Below, piece after piece: positions 7,885 to 16,120 of a stretch of DNA of 21,637 nt (within the stretch, counting starts at the first letter, position 1; each line of letters opens with the position of its first letter). The stretch covers positions 1 to 21,637 of the forward strand of contig JACMNZ010000176.1 of NCBI GenBank assembly GCA_014378285.1. The letters run 5' to 3'. This DNA is from Pseudopedobacter sp. Lineage in GTDB: Bacteria > Bacteroidota > Bacteroidia > Sphingobacteriales > Sphingobacteriaceae. The notes beneath the pieces are model-generated. The model did not search any database and was not told the origin of the DNA. It worked only from the letters and a program-made list of their open reading frames with translations. Made by a program: the position numbers and the translations under genes.

Positions 7885-9216
7885 ATGTATCTCAATATAT
7901 CCAAAGTCCTAATTGTTAGTACACTTATATTGGTTTGTTCAATTACCACAAACGCTCAGATAAAAGGGAGCAATTGTGCTAAGATTATCCCGGCAGGAAA
8001 GGCGTGGGCAAAAAATTCAGTTAACACGGTTATTTTTAGAAGAAACTCCTTAGTTACCTATAAAAACACACAATATATTGCTTATTACGATGAGGATAAA
8101 AATGTAGTTCTTGGTAAAAGAAATATCAATTCTAAAGATTGGGAATTAAAAGTTACCCAATATAAAGGTGATGCTACTGATGCTCATAAGTCTATTAGTA
8201 TAATGATTGATGGAGATGGATACTTACACATGTCGTGGGGACTTCACGGTGGTCCATTTAATTATTGTAAAAGTGTAAGTCCAGGTTCTTTAGATCTTAC
8301 TGCAAAAATGAGTATGACCGGTTTTAAAGAAAAAAGCGTTACCTATCCTGAGTTTTATCGTTTAGCAAACGGAAATCTTTTGTTTTTATACCGAGATGGA
8401 GGTTCGGGAAACGGTAGTCTAATGCTCAACAGTTACGATATCAAAACCAAAAAATGGAAAACCATTCAGGATGGTTGGATAAACGGGGAGGGACAACGTA
8501 GTCCTTACTGGCAAATGGTAATTGATAATACAGGCGCTATTCAGATATCATGGGTTTGGAGAGAAACTGGAGATGTAGCTACTAACCATGATATGTGTTA
8601 TGCTAAATCAGATGATGGTGGCTTAACTTGGGAAAAAAGCAATGGGGAAAAATATAAATTGCCAATTACGGCAGCTACTGCAGAGTATGCCTTAAAAATT
8701 CCTCAAAAATCTGAACTTATAAATTCTACAGCAATAGCAGTAGATGAAAAAAACAGTCCATACATTGTGAACTACTGGAAAACAGAAGGCGATAGCATTC
8801 CTCAATATAGACTGATTTACAAAAAAGGCAATGCTTGGGAAACGCAACAAATCTCGAAAAGAAAAACCCCTTTTAGTTTGTCTGGCGGTGGTACAAAACG
8901 TATTCCAATATCTAGGCCTTTATTAATTGTTACTGAAAAGAATCTAAAAAAGCATGTTTATGTCTTTTTTAGAGATGAAGAAAGGGGAAATAAAGTGAGC
9001 GTAGCTATTAGTAATGATATTGAAAAAGGAAAATGGAAGTTTAAAGACTTAACAAGTACTTCTGTAGGTTTGTGGGAACCTACCTATGATACCGAATTAT
9101 GGAAGGACAAAAAGATTTTAAATTTATTTGTGCAAAATGTAGAGCAAGGAGATGGCGAAACCACAAAAGAATTAACAGGCCAAAATGCTGCCGTATTACA
9201 ATGGAAAGTTAAATAA
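7885..9216 (+). CDS. BNR_4 beta-propeller protein, candidate rhamnose/uronate lyase or hydrolase
   Basis: A 443-residue secreted protein with a Sec signal (MYLNISKVLIVSTLILVCSI then TTNAQ), 23 bases after the previous stop. Repeated propeller-strand motifs are visible: NTQYIAYYDEDKNVVLGKR, then DAHKSISIMIDGDGYLHMSW with a following HG, NGNLLFLYRDG, GAIQISWVWRETGD, and an Asp-box-like KSDDGGLTW. This matches the BNR_4 domain family. Related seven-bladed propellers include PL24 and PL25 ulvan lyases, PL27 and GH145, all acting at or next to rhamnose-uronate linkages; the paired histidines in the DAHK...HM...LHG segment sit where catalytic histidines occur in that group. It is the only intact candidate lyase in the window, which fits the unsaturated uronyl hydrolase at position 1. 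The family assignment is reasonably firm, the activity is inference. Confidence 0.75.
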   Translation: MYLNISKVLIVSTLILVCSITTNAQIKGSNCAKIIPAGKAWAKNSVNTVIFRRNSLVTYKNTQYIAYYDEDKNVVLGKRNINSKDWELKVTQYKGDATDAHKSISIMIDGDGYLHMSWGLHGGPFNYCKSVSPGSLDLTAKMSMTGFKEKSVTYPEFYRLANGNLLFLYRDGGSGNGSLMLNSYDIKTKKWKTIQDGWINGEGQRSPYWQMVIDNTGAIQISWVWRETGDVATNHDMCYAKSDDGGLTWEKSNGEKYKLPITAATAEYALKIPQKSELINSTAIAVDEKNSPYIVNYWKTEGDSIPQYRLIYKKGNAWETQQISKRKTPFSLSGGGTKRIPISRPLLIVTEKNLKKHVYVFFRDEERGNKVSVAISNDIEKGKWKFKDLTSTSVGLWEPTYDTELWKDKKILNLFVQNVEQGDGETTKELTGQNAAVLQWKVK

Positions 9217-9217
9217 T

Positions 9218-10477
9218 ATGTTCAGACGTAAATTTCTATCATTTATACCTGCTTCGTTAGCTACAAGTTTTTTTTTACCAAAAAACTTACTTGCTTCCAC
9301 TTATAAACCTAAGGAAAAAACAAAAAAAACATTTGATTCCCGAGATTATTGGGTAGCCACTATGGTGAAGATTGCACACCCTGTTTTAAGCAATTTAAGC
9401 GATGGTAAACTAAGACAAAATATGCCTGTTGAGGTTAACTCAACAAATAAACTAGATAGGTCTAAGCCAACACATTTGGAAGCTTTTGGTAGATTATTGG
9501 CCGGTATAGCACCTTGGTTAGAGCTTGGATCAGACAATTCTGAGGAAGGGAAGTTAAGGGCAGAGTATATAAATCTTGCAAGAAAAAGTATTGATAAGGC
9601 AACGGATTCAAAATCGCCGGATTTTATGCATTTTACTGGTGGTAAGTATGATCAAGCTTTGGTAGATGCTGCATTTTTTGCTCACGGTTTGTTAAGAGCG
9701 CCAAAACAATTATGGGAACCATTAGATTCTGAAGTCAAGAAAAATGTAATTGCTGCTTTTAAATCTACCAGAGTAATTACACCAGGCTATAATAACTGGT
9801 TACTTTTTATGGCCATGATTGAGGCTTTTTTATTGGAAGTTGGTGAAGATGGCGATACGGTAAGGATGGATTTAGCGGTTAAAAAACATATAGAATGGTA
9901 TAAAGGAGATGGTGTTTATGGTGATGGGGAGAATTTTCATTGGGATTATTATAACAGTTTCGTTATACATCCTATGATGTTACAGATTGTGGAAATACTG
10001 GTAAAGCATAACGAACAAAATTCTAAACTTTACGATACCGTTTTAAGCCGATCCGTAAGGTATGCTGTAATTGAAGAACGTTTAATATCTCCAGAAGGCA
10101 CTTTTCCTCCTGTTGGCCGCTCTTTAACTTATCGTTTTGGTGCAATGCAATGCTTAGGACTTATTGCTTTAATGAAAAAACTTCCAGAAGCGGTAAAACC
10201 AGCACAAGTAAGGAGTGCGTTGTCTTTAGTTGTCTCAAATATGATAGAACCTGAGGGCACTTTTGATAAAAATGGTTGGTTACAAATAGGTTTTGCAGGA
10301 CATCAGCCAGATATGGCAGAAATATATATTTCTACTGGAAGTTTATATTTATGTGCCGTAGGATTGTTGCCGCTAGGGTTGCCAGAAACCGATTCATTTT
10401 GGACAGATCCACCAGCAGATTGGACCTCAAAAAAAGCATGGTCTGGTTTTAATCTTCCTTTAGACCATTCAATTTGA
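9218..10477 (+). CDS. DUF2264 family exported protein (GH154-related), Tat-like signal
   Basis: The start at 9218 is one base after the stop of the propeller gene and gives MFRRKFLSFIPASLATSFFL, a twin-arginine-like signal (RRKFL plus a weakly hydrophobic stretch); the ATG at 9185 would overlap the upstream gene and bury this signal. The mature part (419 residues in all) is alpha-helical with DUF2264 (PF10022) features: RDYWVATMVKIAHPVLSNLS, AFGRLLAGIAPWLEL, NNWLLFMAMIEAFLLEVG, and GDGVYGDGENFHWDYYNSFV, which looks like the aromatic/acidic active-site loop. As I recall, characterised members of this domain group were placed in CAZy GH154 as beta-glucuronidases. That would fit removal of glucuronate uncovered by the rhamnosidases. 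Tat export would imply folding, possibly with a partner, before export. Last gene of the set. Confidence 0.75.
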   Translation: MFRRKFLSFIPASLATSFFLPKNLLASTYKPKEKTKKTFDSRDYWVATMVKIAHPVLSNLSDGKLRQNMPVEVNSTNKLDRSKPTHLEAFGRLLAGIAPWLELGSDNSEEGKLRAEYINLARKSIDKATDSKSPDFMHFTGGKYDQALVDAAFFAHGLLRAPKQLWEPLDSEVKKNVIAAFKSTRVITPGYNNWLLFMAMIEAFLLEVGEDGDTVRMDLAVKKHIEWYKGDGVYGDGENFHWDYYNSFVIHPMMLQIVEILVKHNEQNSKLYDTVLSRSVRYAVIEERLISPEGTFPPVGRSLTYRFGAMQCLGLIALMKKLPEAVKPAQVRSALSLVVSNMIEPEGTFDKNGWLQIGFAGHQPDMAEIYISTGSLYLCAVGLLPLGLPETDSFWTDPPADWTSKKAWSGFNLPLDHSI

Positions 10478-10669
10478 TATCATAATTTCATAAGTGCATC
10501 TTGAATGATTTTAGTTTGGGTGGGAATAATAGTATTGAAAATCAAGAATTGTTATCTTGGTTTGAAAAGCAACTATATGTATACTTACAACAGTAAATGA
10601 TAACTAGAACTGTTAATTGTAGCAAAAAAATTACAACAAACGAATTGTCTATTCTATTAACTAGCAACT

Positions 10670-10710
10670 AAAAAAAATAAAACAGAGTGTGAATTTTCAA
10701 ACTCTGTTTT
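10670..10710 (-). terminator. Intrinsic terminator of the cytochrome/ThuA operon
   Basis: On the - strand AAAACAGAGT (10710-10701) pairs with ACTCTGTTTT (10688-10679) as a perfect 10-bp stem that can extend into the loop. It is followed after one A by eight T residues (10677-10670). It lies just beyond the stop of the 10719-12953 gene. On the + strand the same hairpin has only a short T run, so it may also weakly stop the enzyme operon ending at 10477. Confidence 0.85.
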
Positions 10711-10718
10711 AAGAATAC

Positions 10719-12953
10719 TTACTTCCTTTTTATATCTGAAACATTCAGTTCTTCTATAGTATAAGGCTGAGTTCTATTTGCGGTTTCGGTTCTAATTTTA
10801 GCTACATCTTGTTCTGTAACCATTTTACCCTTATTACCAAAATTGTTGCGTATATAACTCAAAACAGAAGCAATGTATTTATCATCATTATCTTGAAGGG
10901 CAGGCATTAAACCCGTAGTGTAAGTTTTGCCATCAATAGGGCCGTTAAGGCCACGTAATAAAACTTTAATCAGTTTTGTAGGATTGCCAGATACATTCTT
11001 ATTGTTTGCCAATATTGGTGCAGGCAATTCACCATTAAGAGATGATATCCCTTTACCATCCACACCATGACAAACATTACAGAAACTATTAAAAATTGAC
11101 GCACCTTCTTCCATTACTAGTTGGGAAGCTTGGTTCATTAATTTTTCTTTTGCAATTCGCTCTTTTTCTGTTTCAACAGATTCTTGATAGGTTTTAACAG
11201 AAGTAACTAAAATATCATTATTGGGATATTTTCTAAGCATGTAATTAATCATGCTTTGAGCTTTAGGATCATCGTTAAAACGTAAAGACAATGCCAATTG
11301 GAATCTAACACCCGCACTAGGGTCTGTTTTTAATGCATCAAGTTTACTTAATACAAAAGAATTATTTTTTAAACCCATAAAATACTCACTTGCCCAAACC
11401 GCAGTTTTACGTACTTGTGCATCGGCATCTTTATAGCTATTAACCAATAATTCTTTTGTTAATGAATGCATTCCGTTTAAAGTCCATAATGCGTGGATTT
11501 TTGCAAGCGGATTAGCCGATGTTTTAACCAAGGTTTCTAACTGTGGCACAATTGATTTATCGTTTCTTAAAACTAATGATTTTTGAGCATTATCTCTCCA
11601 CCAACCATTAGGGTGATTGAGATAGCCCACCAGCTTGCTACTTGAAGCGTCAAGCATATCGGGTTTTTTGGTTTTTGGTTTTATTTTGTCAGCTACTACA
11701 CGGTAAATTCTACCACGGCCCACGTTTTTTTCTAATCCTTTTCTTAAAATTTGGGTTCTTAAGTAGCTACCTTCTTTTGTCCAGTTGCTTTCTTGGATAA
11801 TACCGTGGTACATATCAACAATATACAGACACCCGTCTGGTCCTGTAGCTGTATTTACGGGTCTAAAATTCATATCAGCAGAAGCGATAAACTCTTGTTG
11901 AAAATAGGCGTTTTTTACACTCATTTTACCTTCGGTATCAATTACTTTAGCTCTTCTGATTATACGACCTACAGGTTCACAAACTATATAATCGCCTATT
12001 AAATCCGCAGGTAAAGCATCTCCCCTGTAAATAGATTGACCGTTGCTAGAAGTAAAATGATTTAATGTACTATCTGGTCGTAATCTTTTTAAACCGCCCT
12101 GTACATCAGGAGTTGCAATTATTGGCCAAGGTTCCTGAAACTCATCATCATACTGATCTTTCAAATCTAGATTGCCATAGTAATTGTTTTGTTGGAAACC
12201 TAATATAGGTTTTTCTCCACCAGCTGATGAAAAATATAAGCGACCATAATTATCATTTCCTAATCCCCATTGTCCAATAGGGTTTCCGTATAAAGTTTCT
12301 GGCACTAATTTTCCTTTCTCATAAGAATATCTAACTTTACTTACAGTTAAATAAATTTTATTATCTAAATTCCAAATAAGACCTGTTTTCTGATGTTCTA
12401 AATTTTTCTCATCGGGACTATTGTCCTCAAAAACTTGTAATTTTTCGTCAGAATGACCATCTCCATTGGTGTCTCTGTAGCTATAAATGTTATTGGTAAA
12501 TGTTTCGTTTACCAAAAGTTTATCGTCTAAACATAACATCATGCGGGGTAATACTAAACTATCCAAAAACAAAGTAGCTTTATCCATTTTTCCATCGCCA
12601 TCGGTATCTTCCAATAGTTTTATTTTACAGGTATTCATTTTTTGTCCAGTTCCGTTCAAATCCTGCATATAGGTATTCATCTCCGCTACAAACATTTTGC
12701 CATTGCCGTCCCAAACAATGGCAACTGGTTCGCTAATCATAGGTTCGCTAGCTACCAATTCTAAATGGTAACCTTTTTGAACTGCCATACTTCGCATACT
12801 TTCTTCTGGTGATAAAACAGAAGGAGAGGGATTAGGGTTAACTTTTATTTTTCCATCAGCATCTCTAATAAATGCAGCTTTATACGTTTTACAGGCAAAA
12901 ATCAACACAATGACGAACGTAATGCCTAAGATAAAATTGAGTGTTTTTTTCAT
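10719..12953 (-). CDS. PVC-type dehydrogenase-like propeller / HEAT / cytochrome c fusion lipoprotein
   Basis: A 744-residue exported protein. The N-terminus (MKKTLNFILGITFVIVLIFA then Cys21) looks like a lipoprotein signal, with no acidic run after the Cys, so periplasmic anchoring is likely. Residues of about 50-420 match the 'putative membrane-bound dehydrogenase' propeller domain common in Planctomycetes and Bacteroidota (PVAIVWDGNGKMFVAEM; calcium-type loops DTDGDGKMD at 116-124 and DTNGDGHSD at 161-169; FRPVNTATGPDGCLYIVDMY). Residues of about 430-590 look like HEAT-type helical repeats (NHPNGWWRDNAQKSLVLR). The C-terminal domain is a class I cytochrome c with CNVCH at 625-629 and a likely axial Met683 (GLMPAL). 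The fold relates to soluble PQQ glucose dehydrogenase-like propellers, but cofactor and substrate are not established. Last gene of the operon, 27 bases after thuA-like. Confidence 0.85.
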   Translation of the reverse strand: MKKTLNFILGITFVIVLIFACKTYKAAFIRDADGKIKVNPNPSPSVLSPEESMRSMAVQKGYHLELVASEPMISEPVAIVWDGNGKMFVAEMNTYMQDLNGTGQKMNTCKIKLLEDTDGDGKMDKATLFLDSLVLPRMMLCLDDKLLVNETFTNNIYSYRDTNGDGHSDEKLQVFEDNSPDEKNLEHQKTGLIWNLDNKIYLTVSKVRYSYEKGKLVPETLYGNPIGQWGLGNDNYGRLYFSSAGGEKPILGFQQNNYYGNLDLKDQYDDEFQEPWPIIATPDVQGGLKRLRPDSTLNHFTSSNGQSIYRGDALPADLIGDYIVCEPVGRIIRRAKVIDTEGKMSVKNAYFQQEFIASADMNFRPVNTATGPDGCLYIVDMYHGIIQESNWTKEGSYLRTQILRKGLEKNVGRGRIYRVVADKIKPKTKKPDMLDASSSKLVGYLNHPNGWWRDNAQKSLVLRNDKSIVPQLETLVKTSANPLAKIHALWTLNGMHSLTKELLVNSYKDADAQVRKTAVWASEYFMGLKNNSFVLSKLDALKTDPSAGVRFQLALSLRFNDDPKAQSMINYMLRKYPNNDILVTSVKTYQESVETEKERIAKEKLMNQASQLVMEEGASIFNSFCNVCHGVDGKGISSLNGELPAPILANNKNVSGNPTKLIKVLLRGLNGPIDGKTYTTGLMPALQDNDDKYIASVLSYIRNNFGNKGKMVTEQDVAKIRTETANRTQPYTIEELNVSDIKRK

Positions 12954-12980
12954 ATTAAAAATATCTATGGTGTTAATCGG

Positions 12981-13736
12981 TTATTTGTTTATGCCCATGG
13001 CGTATTTAATACCACCTAAAATGTGTTTTAAAAATAATTCTTCTTGGTAAGATTCATTGGTATGCCCTAATTCAGTATAAAAAGCTCTACCACCATCAAA
13101 GTTATGGTACCATGCCATCGGGTGATTTTCGCCCATTTTTGCAGGACCAGCGTTATAACTGTTTTCATCTATTTTAATCAAAACATGCAAATCAGTTGCC
13201 ATCCATTTAAAGTTGTACCATTCGTCTTTTCTTTTCCATTCAAGTGGAAGATGCTTAGTAGAAATATGATTAGAATCTGTTATTTTCAATACTGCATCTT
13301 GCTGGGCTGGGTGTTTAAGAAAATATGCACCTACCAGGTTTCCGTACCATGGCCAATCATACTCGCAATCTGAAGCGGCATGAATACCCACAAAGCCACC
13401 GCCAGCTTTGATGTATTTTTCAAATTCATTTTGTTGTTCTTCATTTAAAACATCGCCTGTAGTGCTAAAAAAGATAACTGCTTTATACTGTTTTAGATTT
13501 TTGACAGTGAATTTCCCCCCATCAGTGGTGGTATCTACATCAAAACCGTTTTCGGCACCTATTTTTTTTATAGCAGGAATGCCTACTTCTATTGAATTGT
13601 GATGATAACCTTTTGTTTTACTGAAAATTAAAACTTTTGGAGTTTTCTTTGCAAATGCGCTACTAAAAGATAACGCAATAAATACTGCAAAAATAAATAT
13701 TGCTAAATAACCGGGTATGATTTTTTTTGAATCCAT
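12981..13736 (-). CDS. Secreted ThuA-family (trehalose-utilisation-like) protein
   Basis: A 251-residue protein with a Sec signal (hydrophobic segment about residues 8-29, ending SSAFA). The mature part is a complete ThuA domain, a class I glutamine amidotransferase-like alpha/beta fold: PKVLIFSKTKGYHHNSIEVG at the start, YKAVIFFSTTGDVL, GGGFVGIHAASDCEYDWPWY, FLKHPAQ, then MAWYHNFDGGRAFYTELGHT near the end. ThuA was first described in rhizobial trehalose/sucrose use next to an oxidoreductase, and later work connects such gene neighbourhoods to 3-keto-sugar metabolism. The exact reaction remains uncertain. Here it sits 11 bases after the TonB receptor gene and 27 bases before the cytochrome fusion, so it should act in the same periplasmic oxidation route. 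It is exported, unlike cytosolic ThuA forms. Confidence 0.9.
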   Translation of the reverse strand: MDSKKIIPGYLAIFIFAVFIALSFSSAFAKKTPKVLIFSKTKGYHHNSIEVGIPAIKKIGAENGFDVDTTTDGGKFTVKNLKQYKAVIFFSTTGDVLNEEQQNEFEKYIKAGGGFVGIHAASDCEYDWPWYGNLVGAYFLKHPAQQDAVLKITDSNHISTKHLPLEWKRKDEWYNFKWMATDLHVLIKIDENSYNAGPAKMGENHPMAWYHNFDGGRAFYTELGHTNESYQEELFLKHILGGIKYAMGINK

Positions 13737-13747
13737 TATTTATGATT

Positions 13748-16105
13748 TTAAAAATTGGTTTTAATTTGAAGTCCATAAGTACGAGGATTACCTAAATGTG
13801 ATGCACCAAAACTATAGGCATAATCCACATATTTTTCGTTAAAAATATTATCTCCCCAAATACTTATTTCTAATTTTTTTAAGCTGATACCCAATCTGGT
13901 ATTTGCTAAATTATAGGCTTCTTGTTTAAATCGATTTGCTAAATCAAAATATTGAGAACCTATATAACGCCACTGTGCCAAGGCAAACAATTTGTCGTTT
14001 GTTTGAGGGATTGGGTAGCTATAATTAGCACCTAAAAATGAGGTGAAATTAGGTGTGAAAACTTGCTTATTGTTTTTAAAACTCTGTACACTTCCGTTAT
14101 TGGGTAAGTCGAGAGATTTGTATTTGGCATTTGTATAACCAAAATTATAGCTGAATTCCAAGTTTTTTGCTGCTATTAAATCTGTTTGTAATTCAAATCC
14201 TTTACTACTTAACTTCCCCGCATTTTTAGTAATCGTTATGGCATCCGGCAACAACAAGGTGGGAACTTGTGCATTGTTAATTTGAGTATAAAAGAAAGAA
14301 ACATTAAGTTTTAAGAGATGGTTAAAAAACATGTTTTTAGTCCCAATTTCAAAATTATTACTTAACTCTGGTTGATAGGTGAATAATGCTTCTCTAGGGT
14401 CGCCAGAAAGTTGGCTAATGCCACCTGCTCTAAAACCTCGGCTGTAATTTCCATAAATTGAGCTATTATCATTAATTAGGTATTGTAACCCAGCTTTTGG
14501 ACTAAAAGCATGGAATGTTGCTTTAGCAGAAGTATCCGGCTGAATAAGCATTGCAGCAGTACCATCTGGTTGAAATTCGCCCATAATGCTTTGCTTTTTG
14601 TTTTCTAAATCGTAACGTAAGCCAATTATTAAATTCAGTTTAGTTTGAATGGCATAGGTAGTTTGTCCAAAAAAGGCTATTCCATTTCCTTTAGAAATAT
14701 TGGTATTGATAGTAGTAAAGTTATTTGAAGGAGAGCCTAGTAATGTACCATCATTACCAATATGGATGCCTTGTTTTACGGGGCTATATTGATAAAATAA
14801 ATAGGTACCTGCTACCCACGTTAATTTTGAATTGTTATTTGCAGGCGAGTTTAATCTAAATTCTTGACTATATACATTAACCTTATTCCATTTATTTCCA
14901 TAATTATTTATAATAGCATAACCATCTAAGGGGGAGAAATCGCCATCAATGGGGTTTCTATAATACCTGTAATTATCCTGGTAAGCACTTTGTGAAGTGA
15001 AGTTAATTTTTGAACCACTATAATTAATTGAAAGATTAGTGTTAAACGTGTTATCCACCATTTCTGAAATGCTATTTTGGTTTAATGTAAAAGGATTTTC
15101 TAGGGCATCGCTAATTTGTCCAGCCAGTGGAAAAGCTCCATTATTACGGTTGGTGATATGTTTGGCATTTAAGGTGATTACAGTTTTAGGACTAGCTAAG
15201 AATTTTAGGAAATAATTGCCCATAATACTGTGCTGGCGATCAAAATTAGAATTATTAAAAGAATTGGTGTAAAAACCATTTCTTTTGGTATATAATCCAG
15301 CAGCACCAAACAACAGTTTGTTTTTAATTATGGGAAGCTTAATTCCAGCATTTAAACGTTGTTGTTCAAAATTTCCATAACTTAATTCAGCAAAACCGCT
15401 GCTAAGGTTGTTAGGTGCTTTTGTAATGATATTGATTACCCCACCCATAGCATTTCTGCCATATAAAGTACCTTGCGGGCCATTTAAAACTTCTATTCGT
15501 TCTATATCTTGCAATTGTGAAATGTAAGTATCTAACCCAAACTGATTCACACCATCAATATAGGTAGCCACAGAAGGGTCGTAAGAGGTAGAGCTTATTC
15601 CTCTTATAGAAGTTACGTTACGGTTATCGCCTGGGTTTGATTGATACAAATTAGGAACTATTGCAGTAATATCTTTAATATCCCACAGCTTATAATCTGT
15701 GATTTTTTTTGCTGATAATGCCGAAATACTTAAGGGTAAATTTTGAGCATTCTCATCTCTTTTTTCGGCACTAACAATTACTTCTTCTAACTTATTACCG
15801 GTAACATTAAGTTTAAAAATTAAGGTTTGCTTGTTAGACTGAACATTAATTTTTTGATTTAATGTAGTATAACCTAAAGCATATAATTTAATGGTGTATT
15901 CTCCGGCTGGAATATTAAAGAAAGAGAACTCGCCAACGGTGTTAGATATTATTGTATAATTACTATTTAATAATTGAATAGCTACATTCTGAATAGCCTC
16001 TCCATTGGTGTTTTGTACTATACCTTTAAAAATTACAAGATTTTGTGCTAAAGCAAATATACTGGAAGCTGTAAAAAGGGATAATAAAATGATTTTTTTA
16101 TACAT
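13748..16105 (-). CDS. TonB-dependent receptor with N-terminal carboxypeptidase-like domain
   Basis: Outer-membrane receptor of 785 residues, complete. Signal peptide 1-20 (MYKKIILLSLFTASSIFALA), a CarboxypepD_reg-like beta-sandwich of about 24-100 (FKGIVQNTNGEAIQNVAIQL, PAGEYTIKLYALGY), a TonB-box-like segment EEVIVSAEKR (107-116), the plug domain of about 118-235 (VTSIRGISS, IERIEVLNGPQGTLYGRNAM, GGVINIITKAP), and a long beta-barrel ending in ...LQIKTNF with the terminal Phe typical of outer-membrane barrels. At under 800 residues it is shorter than SusC-type glycan importers (about 1000), and no SusD gene is adjacent. It is thus more like stand-alone receptors for small ligands (siderophores, sugars, aromatic glycosides, cofactors). 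It lies 15 bases after the small cytochrome gene and 11 before the ThuA gene, so the ligand is plausibly the substrate or cofactor of that pathway. Confidence 0.9.
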   Translation of the reverse strand: MYKKIILLSLFTASSIFALAQNLVIFKGIVQNTNGEAIQNVAIQLLNSNYTIISNTVGEFSFFNIPAGEYTIKLYALGYTTLNQKINVQSNKQTLIFKLNVTGNKLEEVIVSAEKRDENAQNLPLSISALSAKKITDYKLWDIKDITAIVPNLYQSNPGDNRNVTSIRGISSTSYDPSVATYIDGVNQFGLDTYISQLQDIERIEVLNGPQGTLYGRNAMGGVINIITKAPNNLSSGFAELSYGNFEQQRLNAGIKLPIIKNKLLFGAAGLYTKRNGFYTNSFNNSNFDRQHSIMGNYFLKFLASPKTVITLNAKHITNRNNGAFPLAGQISDALENPFTLNQNSISEMVDNTFNTNLSINYSGSKINFTSQSAYQDNYRYYRNPIDGDFSPLDGYAIINNYGNKWNKVNVYSQEFRLNSPANNNSKLTWVAGTYLFYQYSPVKQGIHIGNDGTLLGSPSNNFTTINTNISKGNGIAFFGQTTYAIQTKLNLIIGLRYDLENKKQSIMGEFQPDGTAAMLIQPDTSAKATFHAFSPKAGLQYLINDNSSIYGNYSRGFRAGGISQLSGDPREALFTYQPELSNNFEIGTKNMFFNHLLKLNVSFFYTQINNAQVPTLLLPDAITITKNAGKLSSKGFELQTDLIAAKNLEFSYNFGYTNAKYKSLDLPNNGSVQSFKNNKQVFTPNFTSFLGANYSYPIPQTNDKLFALAQWRYIGSQYFDLANRFKQEAYNLANTRLGISLKKLEISIWGDNIFNEKYVDYAYSFGASHLGNPRTYGLQIKTNF

Positions 16106-16120
16106 TAATTATGGGGATTT

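Noticed and set aside
13104..13602. Two + strand frames opposite the ThuA gene
   Set aside because: They are antisense to a well-supported conserved gene and have Cys/Phe-rich, low-complexity composition with no family resemblance.
13748..16105. SusC-type glycan importer serving the enzyme operon
   Set aside because: Too short for SusC, no SusD beside it, and it is co-transcribed with redox genes in the opposite direction.
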